Under the pieces are notes generated by a model. The model had not been told where the DNA came from and searched no databases. It saw only the letters and a list, made by a program, of their open reading frames with translations. The position numbers were made by a program, and so were the translations under genes. Positions 46,410-54,946 of a DNA stretch of 64,000 nucleotides are shown piece after piece. Within the stretch, counting starts at the first letter, position 1. Every line of letters starts with the position of its first letter. The DNA lies in assembly GCF_000215995.1 (NCBI RefSeq), contig NC_015680.1, positions 558,001 to 622,000 of the forward strand, in the 5' to 3' direction. The DNA is from Pyrococcus yayanosii CH1 (GTDB lineage: Archaea > Methanobacteriota_B > Thermococci > Thermococcales > Thermococcaceae).

Positions 46410-47732
46410 TCAAATCGTAGCCCTCGTTATTCCCACGTCCTTCACGAGGACGTAGGGTGTCGAAACTGGCGTCCTGACCTCCCACCAGTGGATGTGGTGG
46501 CTCTCCTTTCCGAGGGCCTTGATTCCCTCAAGGATCCTCTGGAAGTTGTCGCTGACGCGAATGTTCCTTATCGGCCTCAGCTCTCCATTTTCCACGAGGA
46601 ATATTCCATCCCTCGGGATGGTCGAGAAGTCTCCAGCTACATAGTTCTGGAATCTTGTATACCAGACGTTGGTTATGTAGATGCCCCGCTTGACTTCCTC
46701 GAAGAGCTCCTCCCTCGTGTAATCACCCGGCTCGAGGAGGATGTTCCAGGCGCGAGGCATTATAAGACCAGCGTTGGCGGTCGTCTCCGTCCCGTACTTC
46801 TTGGCTAAGCTCGTGTTTAGAAGGAACGTCTTGAAGGTTCCGTTCTCGATTATAGTGGTCTCCCTCGTAGGCACACCTTCGTCATCGAACTTTCTGCTAC
46901 CGTAGCCGTTGGGCAGGTTTCCAATGTCCTTGATGGTAACCAGCTCACTCGCGACCTTCTGGTTAAGCTTGTTCACCAGGAAGCTAAAACCGGCCTCTGC
47001 CGCGTAAGCTGAGGTCATAAAGCTCATGTAGCTCAGCAGGTTGGCGAAGGCTAAGGGGTCAAAGATGACGTCGAACTTCCCCTCCGGCCCCTGCTCCGGG
47101 TTCCTCGCCAAAGAAGCTATCTCACCAGCCTTCCTGCCTGCGCTCTCGGGGTCAAACTTCTTGAGAACCCTGACAGAGTTTGTCCCGTGTCCGCTCTCAA
47201 GGTCTCCAATGAATGCCCTAACGCTTATCTCTATCCCGGTGCCTTCGTCAAAAGCTTCAACCCCGTTGCTCGTGGTGAGGTAGAGCCTGTTGTGGTCTGT
47301 GTAGAGAACACCGGCAACTCTTTTGGCTCCCTCCTCAAGGGCCGCATTGATTGCCCTCTCAACGTACTCGCCAAGCTCATCGAGCTCGACTATCGCCTTA
47401 TCAAAGGTCTCCGGGATATCCCTATACTGGAACGGCCCCTCGGCGATGCCGTAGTAGTCCTCCTTGGGAGACATGCCCTTCATGTTGCTCAGGAGCGTTT
47501 TTAGGGTCCGCTCGATGTTTTCCTCGCTCAGCTCGGTTATAGTTGTACCAGCTACCCTCTTCTCCAGCTCCACGAAGAGTTCGACCTTCCTCTCGTGCCA
47601 GTTCTTGGCGACGGTTATCTCGTTGTTGGCGAAGCGAATCTGGCGCCTGTTCATCTCATGGCTCAAAACGACGACGTCGCCGAAGCCGAGCTCTTTGGCC
47701 TTCTTAAGGATGAACTCGTTAACGTCAAACAT
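46410..47732 (-). CDS. tldE: TldE/PmbA-family protein
   Basis: A 440-residue partner of TldD in a heteromeric metalloprotease that processes peptides. It lacks the HExxxH site of TldD, as expected for TldE. NGYGSRKFDDEGVPT near residue 285 and the C-terminal EVRTPVSTPYVLVKDVGIT are family features. ATG 47732 follows GAGGTGGTGGAG. It is ten bases downstream of tldD. Confidence 0.92.
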   Translation of the reverse strand: MFDVNEFILKKAKELGFGDVVVLSHEMNRRQIRFANNEITVAKNWHERKVELFVELEKRVAGTTITELSEENIERTLKTLLSNMKGMSPKEDYYGIAEGPFQYRDIPETFDKAIVELDELGEYVERAINAALEEGAKRVAGVLYTDHNRLYLTTSNGVEAFDEGTGIEISVRAFIGDLESGHGTNSVRVLKKFDPESAGRKAGEIASLARNPEQGPEGKFDVIFDPLAFANLLSYMSFMTSAYAAEAGFSFLVNKLNQKVASELVTIKDIGNLPNGYGSRKFDDEGVPTRETTIIENGTFKTFLLNTSLAKKYGTETTANAGLIMPRAWNILLEPGDYTREELFEEVKRGIYITNVWYTRFQNYVAGDFSTIPRDGIFLVENGELRPIRNIRVSDNFQRILEGIKALGKESHHIHWWEVRTPVSTPYVLVKDVGITRATI

Positions 47733-47742
47733 CTCCACCACC

Positions 47743-49164
47743 TCACGGCCTCCTCAGCGGTATGTTTCTGAGCCTTGCATGCGCCCCGCCCATCCAGACG
47801 GGCACTCCCTGCCCGGGCTCGCCTTTGCCGCAGGTTCCCGGGAAGAATTCGACTTCTTTGCCGACGGCATCGACGCTGCTCCAGAGCGCCCTCGTCGTTA
47901 TCTCAAGGATAGGCCTCCTGACAGGGTGCTTTATCTCGCCGTTCTCGATGAGGTAGGCCTCCCTTCCGATGTACCTCTGCTGGTATCTCCTGTCGTCGAT
48001 GTTCCACTCGTTGAAGGACACCATGTAGACGCCGAGCTTGATGTCCTCAATCAGCTCCTCGAAGGAGTAATCGCCGGGAGCCAAGTAGGTGTTGGCCATC
48101 CTCACTATCGGCTCGCGGTTGTAGTTGATGGCTCTGGCTGAAGCGTTCGACCTCTGGCCCAGCTTTGCCGCGTATTCCCTATTGGTGAGGAACTCTGTGA
48201 TTATTCCGTCCTTGATAAGGTAGCGCGGCCTCGCCTTTACTCCTTCATCGTCGTAGAGGTAGAACCCCCAGCTGTTCGGTATCGTCGGGTCCTCGATGAC
48301 GGTGACGGCTTCACTCCCGATCCTCTCGCCGAGCATGTCCGGCTTTACGAAGCTCTCTCCGGCCTGAGCCGCTTCCCTTCCGAAAATCCTGTCGGCCTCG
48401 TAGGGATGCCCAACGCTCTCGTGAACCGCTATCCCCACAACTTCTGGACTTATTACGAGGTCAACTCTCCCTTCGGGTGGCTTCTGTCCCTCATAGATGA
48501 GCTTTTTCAACGCCAGTACGTCCTTAACCGCCCAGCTCCACGGCTCGTCCTTCTCGATGAGCTCCAGCCCACCGGAGAAGGCCCTCTGAACGAAGGGTGC
48601 CTGCTCCATCTGGCCGTTTTCAAAAACCACGAGGTTGTAGGTTATGGAAACGCGCGGGATTTTGCTCTTGACGTAGGCACCTTCGCTGTTGAGGAAGACC
48701 TTTTTCCAGAGCTGGTCGGAGTAGCTTAGATAGCGCATCGGCACGTTCACGCCCGTTGCCTTAACCTCCTCCTCGACCTTCCTGAGGAGTTCGAGCTTCT
48801 CCTCCGGTGAAAAATCTCTGAAGTCCTTCTTCATCTTGACCTTGTAGGAGACGCGGTGGAAATCCTCTTCGCTGAAAACTATTGGCTCATTTCTCACTTT
48901 GGATGCAGCTCTGGCCAGCTTGACGGCCTTCTTGACGGCTTCACTTATGCTCTCCTTCGTGAGGACGTTTGTTGAAGCGAAGCCCATTCCTCCATCGACC
49001 AGGACCCTAATTCCTATACCTTTGTCCGCCAGGATGCTCAGTCCCTCAGGGACGCCATTCTTCATGGCAATACTAGTTCCGGTCTTCTCCTCGAAGCGGG
49101 CCTCCGCATAGGAAGCGCCGAGTTCAAGGGCCTTTTCAACGGCGAACTCTACAAGATCATGCAT
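47743..49164 (-). CDS. tldD: TldD-family metalloprotease
   Basis: A 473-residue TldD protease subunit. The zinc site HESVGHPYEADR near residue 247 has the HExxxH motif. FFPGTCGKGEPGQGVPV near the C-terminus completes the active site region in this family. ATG 49164 follows GGGGTGGTGTGT. With TldE it forms a protease known in bacteria for microcin and CcdA processing; the archaeal substrate is not known. Confidence 0.93.
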   Translation of the reverse strand: MHDLVEFAVEKALELGASYAEARFEEKTGTSIAMKNGVPEGLSILADKGIGIRVLVDGGMGFASTNVLTKESISEAVKKAVKLARAASKVRNEPIVFSEEDFHRVSYKVKMKKDFRDFSPEEKLELLRKVEEEVKATGVNVPMRYLSYSDQLWKKVFLNSEGAYVKSKIPRVSITYNLVVFENGQMEQAPFVQRAFSGGLELIEKDEPWSWAVKDVLALKKLIYEGQKPPEGRVDLVISPEVVGIAVHESVGHPYEADRIFGREAAQAGESFVKPDMLGERIGSEAVTVIEDPTIPNSWGFYLYDDEGVKARPRYLIKDGIITEFLTNREYAAKLGQRSNASARAINYNREPIVRMANTYLAPGDYSFEELIEDIKLGVYMVSFNEWNIDDRRYQQRYIGREAYLIENGEIKHPVRRPILEITTRALWSSVDAVGKEVEFFPGTCGKGEPGQGVPVWMGGAHARLRNIPLRRP

Positions 49165-49224
49165 ACACACCACCCCAACTTACTACGTCCTGTTAGGGGC
49201 ATGAAAGTATAAAAGCCTTTCCGC

Positions 49225-50457
49225 TCAGATGTGCGTCGAACCATTCAGCAGTACTTCTCTATGCCGGAAGTAGTAGTGGGCAACCACGGCACTCATCAAG
49301 AGCCAAAGGGCAAGGCTAATCTCCCATGCCTCGAATATCTTCATCAGCGTGCCCACAACCGCGAGGCCAACTGGAGCAGATATGTTTATTAGGAGCGCCA
49401 GTGCCGAGAAAACCCTGCCACGAAGCTCGGTTGGTATGGCTCGCTGTATCTTCGCATTGAGGGGGACGTTTATGATTGCGTTGCTGGCACCCCAGAGGAT
49501 TGCCACACCGGCGAGCGTGAAGAACGCGGCCCACTTCGAAAGGTTCGTGTAAGGCGAAATGAGGGCTATGAACACCAGCATCATCGCCCCGTTGAAGGCC
49601 AAAGCCTTGAAGAACAGCCTTCCCGGGTTCTTCAGTTTAACCGCTATCAGCAGGTTGCCAAGGAGCATCCCACCCATGAATGCGCTCTGGAGGAGGCCAA
49701 ACTGCCGACTTGAGAACTTTAGCACTTCTCTAAATGCGTAAGGCATCAGCACCATGCCAAACGGCTGGCCGAGGGCGTTCATAAAGAGCGCGAAGCTCAT
49801 AAGAACCATGAGATATCTGCTGGAGCGCAGGAAGGTGATGCCCTCGCGTATGTCTTCAATGACCTGCCGAATACTTTCAAGCTGCCTTGTCTTCCACTCG
49901 TACCTTATGAACGCTTCGAACAGCCCCGAACCGAAGAAGCTGACGGCGTTTATGAGGAGGGCAAGTCTTATTCCGCCGATTGCATAAATAACACCGCCGA
50001 GGGCCGGACCGACGAGCCTCGCTACAATTGAAAAGGACGAAACGACCGAGTTGGCCCTCTCGAGTTCCCTCTCTTCGACGAGGTCTGGAAACATGGCACC
50101 CGTCGCGGCTCCAAAGAACGTTCCCATAATGGCCATGACTACCTGAACAGCCAGCAGTTCGTAGATGTCGAGCAAATCAAAGGTTATGACCCCAAACAGC
50201 AGGACGCCCCTGAGTAGGTCGAGGCCAACCATCAACGTCTTCCTATTGTACCTATCACCGATTACGCCGGCGAAGGGCATGAATATTAGGGAGGGGATTA
50301 CATCGGCCAAAACAAAGAGGCTCATCATGGCACCGCTGTGCGTCTTATCGAGGACGTATAAGGGTAGGGCAACTTCCTGAACAGCCCAGCCAAGCTGGGA
50401 GATGAACCTTCCGATAGCGAAGAGCCAGAAGTTCCGGCCCAACTTAGCGCCGAGCAT
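49225..50457 (-). CDS. MFS transporter, macrolide-efflux-like
   Basis: A 410-residue, 12-helix permease of the MFS_3 type (like EntS and macrolide exporters). It starts MLGAKLGRNFWLFAIGRFIS. GVIGDRYNRKTLMVGLDLLRG near residue 60 is motif A. Substrate is likely a hydrophobic compound leaving the cell, by family. It lies downstream of the DUF4097 operon with a 63-base AT-rich gap that may hold its own promoter. Confidence 0.87.
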   Translation of the reverse strand: MLGAKLGRNFWLFAIGRFISQLGWAVQEVALPLYVLDKTHSGAMMSLFVLADVIPSLIFMPFAGVIGDRYNRKTLMVGLDLLRGVLLFGVITFDLLDIYELLAVQVVMAIMGTFFGAATGAMFPDLVEERELERANSVVSSFSIVARLVGPALGGVIYAIGGIRLALLINAVSFFGSGLFEAFIRYEWKTRQLESIRQVIEDIREGITFLRSSRYLMVLMSFALFMNALGQPFGMVLMPYAFREVLKFSSRQFGLLQSAFMGGMLLGNLLIAVKLKNPGRLFFKALAFNGAMMLVFIALISPYTNLSKWAAFFTLAGVAILWGASNAIINVPLNAKIQRAIPTELRGRVFSALALLINISAPVGLAVVGTLMKIFEAWEISLALWLLMSAVVAHYYFRHREVLLNGSTHI

Positions 50458-50520
50458 CTCCCCTAACCCCCGTGATCCTCTAACTTAATTACCGAATTAA
50501 TTAATTGAAGAATTAAAGAA

Positions 50521-51183
50521 TTAAATCAGTTCAACCCTTACATCACCATTCACAGTGCTGACCTTAACCCTGAATTCCCCCGTTCCTATAACCGGCTCGT
50601 CCGGGTCTATGCCGACAAACTTGACGTCTCCGCTGACTCTCTTGATGATTATCCTGGCATCGCAGAACTCGGTCAAGCGAAGCGTTATGTCTCCGTTAAC
50701 GCAGCTTACCTCGACATCCCCCTCAAGCTCCTCAATGGTAAGCTCGATTTCCCCGTTCACGGTTTTTACTTGAAGCGGTCCGGCGACCGTTAGATGGGCC
50801 CTTATCCCACCGTTCACGGAGCTGAGCTTTTCGGCCTCGCAGTTCTCTATGCTTATTTCACCGTTTACCGTCGTGACGTCCCCAAAGCACGCGCCTCTAG
50901 CCTTGAGCTCTCCGTTCACATTTCTGGCCCTTACCAAAACGCTCCGTGGAATCCTCATCTCTATTTCGGCCCAGCCGCCTAATGACTTCTCGAACAGGCC
51001 TAGCACCCTTCTCTTCTTCGGTTCCTCCCTGATTATGAGTTTACTTCCCTTCTGCTCGACTTCAACGTTTGCCTCGCCGTGGACGGTGTAGTTCACCTCG
51101 ACGTGGTCGTTTTCCCAGCCCTCTATCTCAATCCGACCATTGGTGGCCCTTATCTCAACTTCCCGGACGTTTTCAAACTTCAT
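50521..51183 (-). CDS. DUF4097-type beta-repeat protein A
   Basis: A 220-residue protein beginning MKFENVREVEIRATNGRIEIEGW. It has repeated VNGE/VNGD turns (NVNGELK, TVNGEISI, SVNGGIRA, TVNGEIEL, CVNGDITL, TVNGDVRV), the pattern of a right-handed beta-helix as in DUF4097/DUF2807 proteins. No signal peptide or membrane segment is visible, so it is probably cytoplasmic. ATG 51183 follows GGGGTGAGC and overlaps the stop region of the next gene upstream. Confidence 0.82.
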   Translation of the reverse strand: MKFENVREVEIRATNGRIEIEGWENDHVEVNYTVHGEANVEVEQKGSKLIIREEPKKRRVLGLFEKSLGGWAEIEMRIPRSVLVRARNVNGELKARGACFGDVTTVNGEISIENCEAEKLSSVNGGIRAHLTVAGPLQVKTVNGEIELTIEELEGDVEVSCVNGDITLRLTEFCDARIIIKRVSGDVKFVGIDPDEPVIGTGEFRVKVSTVNGDVRVELI

Positions 51184-51829
51184 CAAGCTCACCCCACGTG
51201 TCAACGATAACAACGCCTTTCACGCTGGAAATTTTAACTCTATGATCACCGCTCCCGAGGAGCCTTCCGGAGTTTACAACCACCCCTCCGCCCTGCTGGA
51301 CAGTTTCTATCACGGCATCGCAATCCTCGGGAAGTTTCAGGGTTATTGAGCCCATCACAGCTAAGACTTCAAGGTCTCCCCCAAGCTCCAGTATCTTAAG
51401 CTCAAGGTTCCCCATAGAAACGGTTACCTCTGCCTCCTCCCGGATGTACATGGACCCTTTAACCTTGGACGGGCCTACGGAGGGGCTTTTGACTTCGCAT
51501 TCCTCAAGCTCTGCGGTGGCTTCGCCGATTGCAATGGAATCAAATCTTGTTCTCTTAGCTTTAAGCGAGCCTCTCTTCATGCTTCCTTCGATACAGAAGT
51601 CATCTGGAATCCTCATGCTGAGCCTCGCGCGTTCCTTCTCTTTCTTTAACAGGTTCTTGAGCTTCCAGCCGGTAGAGGTCAGCACCTTAAGGGTACTCCC
51701 ATCTCGTTTTAATGTAAACGCATCTTCGGGCTCGACATAAACGTGAACCGTTCCATCTTCAGAGGGCAGTATTTGCACGTCCGTATCAATGAGCTTTATC
51801 CAGACCTTCTCGATGCCTTCAAATCTCAC
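51173..51829 (-). CDS. DUF4097-like beta-repeat protein B
   Basis: A 218-residue paralogue of the neighbouring DUF4097 protein. It begins MRFEGIEKVWIK, matching the MKFE start of its partner, and has beta repeats with shorter turns (SMKRGSLKA, KVKGSMYI, VMGSITLK, SVKGVVIV). GTG 51829 is preferred because GGAGG lies seven bases before it; GTG 51835 abuts that site. It overlaps the partner gene by 11 bases. Confidence 0.75.
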   Translation of the reverse strand: MRFEGIEKVWIKLIDTDVQILPSEDGTVHVYVEPEDAFTLKRDGSTLKVLTSTGWKLKNLLKKEKERARLSMRIPDDFCIEGSMKRGSLKAKRTRFDSIAIGEATAELEECEVKSPSVGPSKVKGSMYIREEAEVTVSMGNLELKILELGGDLEVLAVMGSITLKLPEDCDAVIETVQQGGGVVVNSGRLLGSGDHRVKISSVKGVVIVDTWGELDEV

Positions 51830-51860
51830 GGCCACCCCTCCGAATAACAGGGAGACCCCA

Positions 51861-53147
51861 CTAGATATGACCCATCAACTCCTCGAGGAGCTCCTTCACG
51901 CGTTTGTTGAGCCTTGCCCTGTCCACACCGAGGCCCTCTATGAGCTCGGCGCTTTGCTCCTCCACTATCTCCTTCGCCTTCTCGATGACGAGCTGGCATG
52001 CTTCGGCATCTTCTATAGTGTGGATTTTGCCACCCACCCTTATGCGAACCTTTCCATCCTTAGCCGAAATCACAACATCTTCAATGCGTATCTTCGCCCT
52101 GCCTCTCCCCACGGTAATTGAAACGTCACCGGCTTTCAAGGATACGTGGTCCTTACCAAGGGACAGGCTCTCTCCCCCGCTCCTGTAGGTTACCCTCTCA
52201 CCGCTGACCTCTATGGAGTAATCTTCCGTCTGAATCCTCAACCTGTCGCCGATCTTCGTGAGCTGGAAGCCGTTGGTGAGCTCCCTAATCGTGAGCATTT
52301 CGCTTGGTGGCCTCTCCGGATGTCCTTCGCGTATCCTTATTGGCCCAATTCTGACTTCCTCCCCACTTGGTGTCTCGATGACCTCAAGGAAGGGTAGCTT
52401 AACGTACTCGAAGTCTTCCCCCTCGTAAACCTTTAGGAAGCCCAAGTCGACAACGGTGTCTGCTTTGTTCTTCTTGTAGAGCCTATCATGATGCATGAGG
52501 CGGTTGGCCATCTCCACGAAGGCTGGATCCGGAGAAGTTTTCTTTCCGACGATGCTGAGTGAAGTCCAGACCGCGATAGGTGGTATTAGCTTCTTCCTCA
52601 CCGTGCCAAGTGGGGTCTCGGCCACAACCTCAACCGAGCCATCTATTACCCATCCCACCATCCTCCGACCGAACTTCACGGGATACGCCTTTCCTCTGCC
52701 TACTAGCTCCACATTCCCAAAGTGCGCCCCGGTGAACTCGTATGCCTTGCTCTCGACCTTGGCCTTTATTTCACCCTTATCGAACTTGGCCACCAGCAGA
52801 GCTGCTATGGCAAGCACGACGGCATAGGCGAAGGCCGTTCCCGCGGTTATCGGGAAGCCCTCTGGGAGACCGAGCCACTTTCCGAAGAACAGGAAGACCG
52901 CTATTAAGAATGCGGCCTTCGCGAGGGCGAAGATTACACCACTAACGGTTACGCCGAACCACCTGCCGACGCCGAGCAACTCGATGATGACTATGAGCGC
53001 GATTATCGCCCATACCATGTACTCGTTGTAGGCTTCGAGCCTGAGCCATCCCTTGAACAGCCAGAGGACTATCAAGAGAGCTGTCAAACCTTTCAGGTAG
53101 TCCCTAATCCTAAACCTCAAAAAACTCTCCTCATAATAGAGGCTCAT
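51861..53147 (-). CDS. Membrane protein with C-terminal beta-repeat domain
   Basis: A 428-residue protein with four or five helices in the first 130 residues, then a soluble part. Residues about 285-390 show regular short beta strands (GDRLRIQTEDYSIEVSGERV, then VSLKAGDVSITVG, KIRIEDVVISAKDG), similar in style to the DUF4097 partners. A helical tail (about 395-428) follows. No known family recognised. Its ATG overlaps the regulator stop (ATGA), so it is translated with the ArsR-type gene. Confidence 0.8.
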   Translation of the reverse strand: MSLYYEESFLRFRIRDYLKGLTALLIVLWLFKGWLRLEAYNEYMVWAIIALIVIIELLGVGRWFGVTVSGVIFALAKAAFLIAVFLFFGKWLGLPEGFPITAGTAFAYAVVLAIAALLVAKFDKGEIKAKVESKAYEFTGAHFGNVELVGRGKAYPVKFGRRMVGWVIDGSVEVVAETPLGTVRKKLIPPIAVWTSLSIVGKKTSPDPAFVEMANRLMHHDRLYKKNKADTVVDLGFLKVYEGEDFEYVKLPFLEVIETPSGEEVRIGPIRIREGHPERPPSEMLTIRELTNGFQLTKIGDRLRIQTEDYSIEVSGERVTYRSGGESLSLGKDHVSLKAGDVSITVGRGRAKIRIEDVVISAKDGKVRIRVGGKIHTIEDAEACQLVIEKAKEIVEEQSAELIEGLGVDRARLNKRVKELLEELMGHI

Positions 53148-53548
53148 TCTTCCACCTCCCCGAGGGCGGTTATTATGGTGAGCAGGCGGAGGAGCAGGCG
53201 GCCGTTCTCCGTTATCACGTACTTATCCTCACTCCTAACCATCCCAGTTCTTTTAAGGAGCTTGAGATGGTGCGAAACCGTGGGGCTCTCAACCCCTAAG
53301 GCCTCCTTTATCTCCTTGAAGCCCATCGGCCTTTCCGAGAGCATCTTTAGTATCCTAATCCTGTCCGGGTTTGCGAGCGCCTTTAAGGTCTTGGCGGATT
53401 TCTCCTCGTCGAGCTCGGGCAAGGTTTCGAGTCTCTTCCTTAGTAGGGCTTTTATGGAGAGCATAATTTCGTCAACTGGGTCTATGCTCTTCTCAAGGAG
53501 CTCCAGCCGCCTCTTGAGTTCCTCCAGCTGTGCCCTGAGATCCTCCAT
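53144..53548 (-). CDS. ArsR-type winged-helix regulator with N-terminal coil
   Basis: A 134-residue regulator. Residues 1-25 form a charged coil (LRAQLEELKRRLELLEKS); the winged helix starts at LKALANPDRIRILKML near 60, with recognition helix SPTVSHHLKLLKRTG. No metal-binding cysteine motif is visible, so the signal is not obviously a metal. It heads the operon of the membrane and DUF4097 genes. GGTGGTAAC precedes the ATG. Repeats around its own promoter suggest autoregulation. Confidence 0.87.
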   Translation of the reverse strand: MEDLRAQLEELKRRLELLEKSIDPVDEIMLSIKALLRKRLETLPELDEEKSAKTLKALANPDRIRILKMLSERPMGFKEIKEALGVESPTVSHHLKLLKRTGMVRSEDKYVITENGRLLLRLLTIITALGEVEE

Positions 53549-53553
53549 GTTAC

Positions 53554-53648
53554 CACCTGGTACAGACTTTTGTAGTATGATTTTCTGTACCTATATGGGG
53601 TCGAAGGTATATAAAAAATTTACCCATCACCTGGTACTACATACTACA
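53554..53648. promoter_or_regulatory. Repeated operator-like sites around the regulator promoter
   Basis: CACCTGGTAC occurs twice in the same direction (53554-53563 and 53628-53637). TGTAGTATG (53571-53579) is exactly complementary to CATACTACA (53640-53648). GGTACAG (53559-53565) pairs with CTGTACC (53585-53591). These lie on both sides of the TATA box at 53607-53620. Confidence 0.6.
53605..53622 (-). promoter_or_regulatory. TATA box for the ArsR/membrane/DUF4097 operon
   Basis: The minus strand reads TTTTTTATATACC about 65 bases upstream of the regulator start, between the two copies of the CACCTGGTAC repeat. Confidence 0.6.
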
Positions 53649-54001
53649 TTCGATTATAGTTCCCCTAATTCTAATCAAGCAATATCATACTTTTTGATTG
53701 ATATTTTGTCTTTGTCATTTTTGTCATATTACCATTTGGCAATGCTATTTTGGTAGTAAGAATTCATCCAAATTTCGGTTTAATGAGCCAAACTGAGACT
53801 ATAGGAAAAGGAGATAAGTTAAGTGTTACTTATTATACCCCCAATTTTGACAATTCGCCTTTAAATTTTTCACATTAACTTTTCTACTAGACTTGGTATT
53901 TTTACTTGATAGAAATGTTTTGTTTTTCTTTTAATTCTTAACTTTCTGTCTCTATATCATGCCCCAACTCTTCTGAAGCTAATTTAGTATTAAATTCTTT
54001 T
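53649..54001. other. AT-rich non-coding edge of the restriction island
   Basis: About 350 bases with no credible gene on either strand. Long T runs on the plus strand and stop codons in all frames are seen. It marks a sharp change from the near-even composition to the left and may contain decayed island sequence. No direct repeat or tRNA target was found here. Confidence 0.5.
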
Positions 54002-54676
54002 TCATAATCTCGGGCACATGTTTATTATTTCATAATAATCTGTATTAAATTCAATCTTAGTTCTCAGCTCTAAGTAATATAAGTCATATAAATTCCACCA
54101 TGTTACTCGCCAGCATATACACTCCGGTGGAATTTCGGGGGGCCGTGGGCACTTTTCAGCCCTTTCAATCTTAACTAACACCATGATATGTGGAGCGTCA
54201 TTTCGTATTTTATAGCGAGTAAGCCTTGGACGGACTCGGACATTAAATTTAACATCTCCATTGGCTTCCCTAATTGGAACAACAGAAATTACTTTGCCGG
54301 GACTTACATAGAAATCTCTCGGGGAACGCATGTCTTCTCGGGCAGTTGCTTTTACTTCGATATATCCTATGGGATTTCCTGTAGATGAGTCTATAATTTC
54401 AATATCCGGATATCCTGAGCTGGATAACCACTTGGCTTGCAATCTCGACGAAACTGTATTAAATTGTCTAACAATACTCTCCTCTAGACATGGAGTACTT
54501 GGACAAGTATTATTACTAACATCATTTGGACGTTTAGCATAGAATATCATATTCCTGATATTATCCAAACTACATTTGAGATATGAAATCATATCACGAT
54601 GGAGAGGATCGTTCTTAGTATCTATTGGGATAATTCTATGTCCCGTTATGCTATAAATTACATCCCGTAGGTACAT
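54002..54676 (-). CDS. Predicted type II restriction endonuclease, PD-(D/E)xK fold
   Basis: A 224-residue AT-rich gene. The nuclease core is clear: PD at residues 90-91 and EVK at 107-109, separated by a 15-residue beta hairpin (PD...GYIEVKA). A helical N-terminal part and a Cys/Trp-rich tail (CICWRVTWWN) may recognise DNA. GGTGGTTCAAG precedes the ATG. It is divergent from a gene pair encoding an AbrB-type protein and a DNA methylase, so it is very likely the cognate restriction enzyme. Target sequence unknown. Confidence 0.78.
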   Translation of the reverse strand: MYLRDVIYSITGHRIIPIDTKNDPLHRDMISYLKCSLDNIRNMIFYAKRPNDVSNNTCPSTPCLEESIVRQFNTVSSRLQAKWLSSSGYPDIEIIDSSTGNPIGYIEVKATAREDMRSPRDFYVSPGKVISVVPIREANGDVKFNVRVRPRLTRYKIRNDAPHIMVLVKIERAEKCPRPPEIPPECICWRVTWWNLYDLYYLELRTKIEFNTDYYEIINMCPRL

Positions 54677-54723
54677 CTTGAACCACCGAATTGTACATTT
54701 AATTATAATGGGTTTTTAAGGCC

Positions 54724-54743
54724 TTTCTGAAAAATTTCAGAAA
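54724..54743. promoter_or_regulatory. Operator palindrome 1 of the restriction island
   Basis: A perfect palindrome TTTCTGAAA-AA-TTTCAGAAA in the divergent promoter region, directly upstream of the TATA box for the AbrB-methylase pair and close to the likely promoter of the nuclease gene. Confidence 0.65.
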
Positions 54744-54744
54744 A

Positions 54745-54754
54745 GTTTAAATAT
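54745..54754 (+). promoter_or_regulatory. TATA box for the AbrB-methylase pair
   Basis: GTTTAAATAT is centred about 35 bases before the AbrB ATG and is flanked on both sides by palindromes of the same design. Confidence 0.6.
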
Positions 54755-54769
54755 TCTAAAAATTTAGAA
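54754..54769. promoter_or_regulatory. Operator palindrome 2 of the restriction island
   Basis: A perfect TTCTAAA-AA-TTTAGAA palindrome with the same TTCT...AGAA edges and AA centre as palindrome 1. The centres are 28 bases apart. It overlaps the region where transcription of the AbrB gene should begin. Confidence 0.65.
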
Positions 54770-54784
54770 AATCTGGGTGATAGA

Positions 54785-54946
54785 ATGGGAAAAATTTTGG
54801 GAGTTTCGGTTCTCTCAAGTAAAGGCACTGTAACCATTCCTAAAAAGGTAAGAGAGTTCCTAAGGTTATCAAGAGGCGATTTAGTTGTTTTCAAACTTAC
54901 AGATAATGGAGAGATCGTAATAAAAAGAGGTGATAATGTTGAGTGA
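54785..54946 (+). CDS. AbrB/SpoVT-type DNA-binding protein, putative controller of the restriction system
   Basis: A 53-residue protein ([12 protein letters not shown], then [16 protein letters not shown] and a GDLVVFKLT strand) with the swapped-hairpin AbrB fold pattern. GGGTGAT precedes the ATG. Its last codons overlap the start of the methylase gene, so the two are co-translated. In classical systems a small HTH controller occupies this position; here an AbrB-type protein seems to take that place, with twin palindromes as likely binding sites. The regulatory role is inference. Confidence 0.75.
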   Translation: MGKILGVSVLSSKGTVTIPKKVREFLRLSRGDLVVFKLTDNGEIVIKRGDNVE

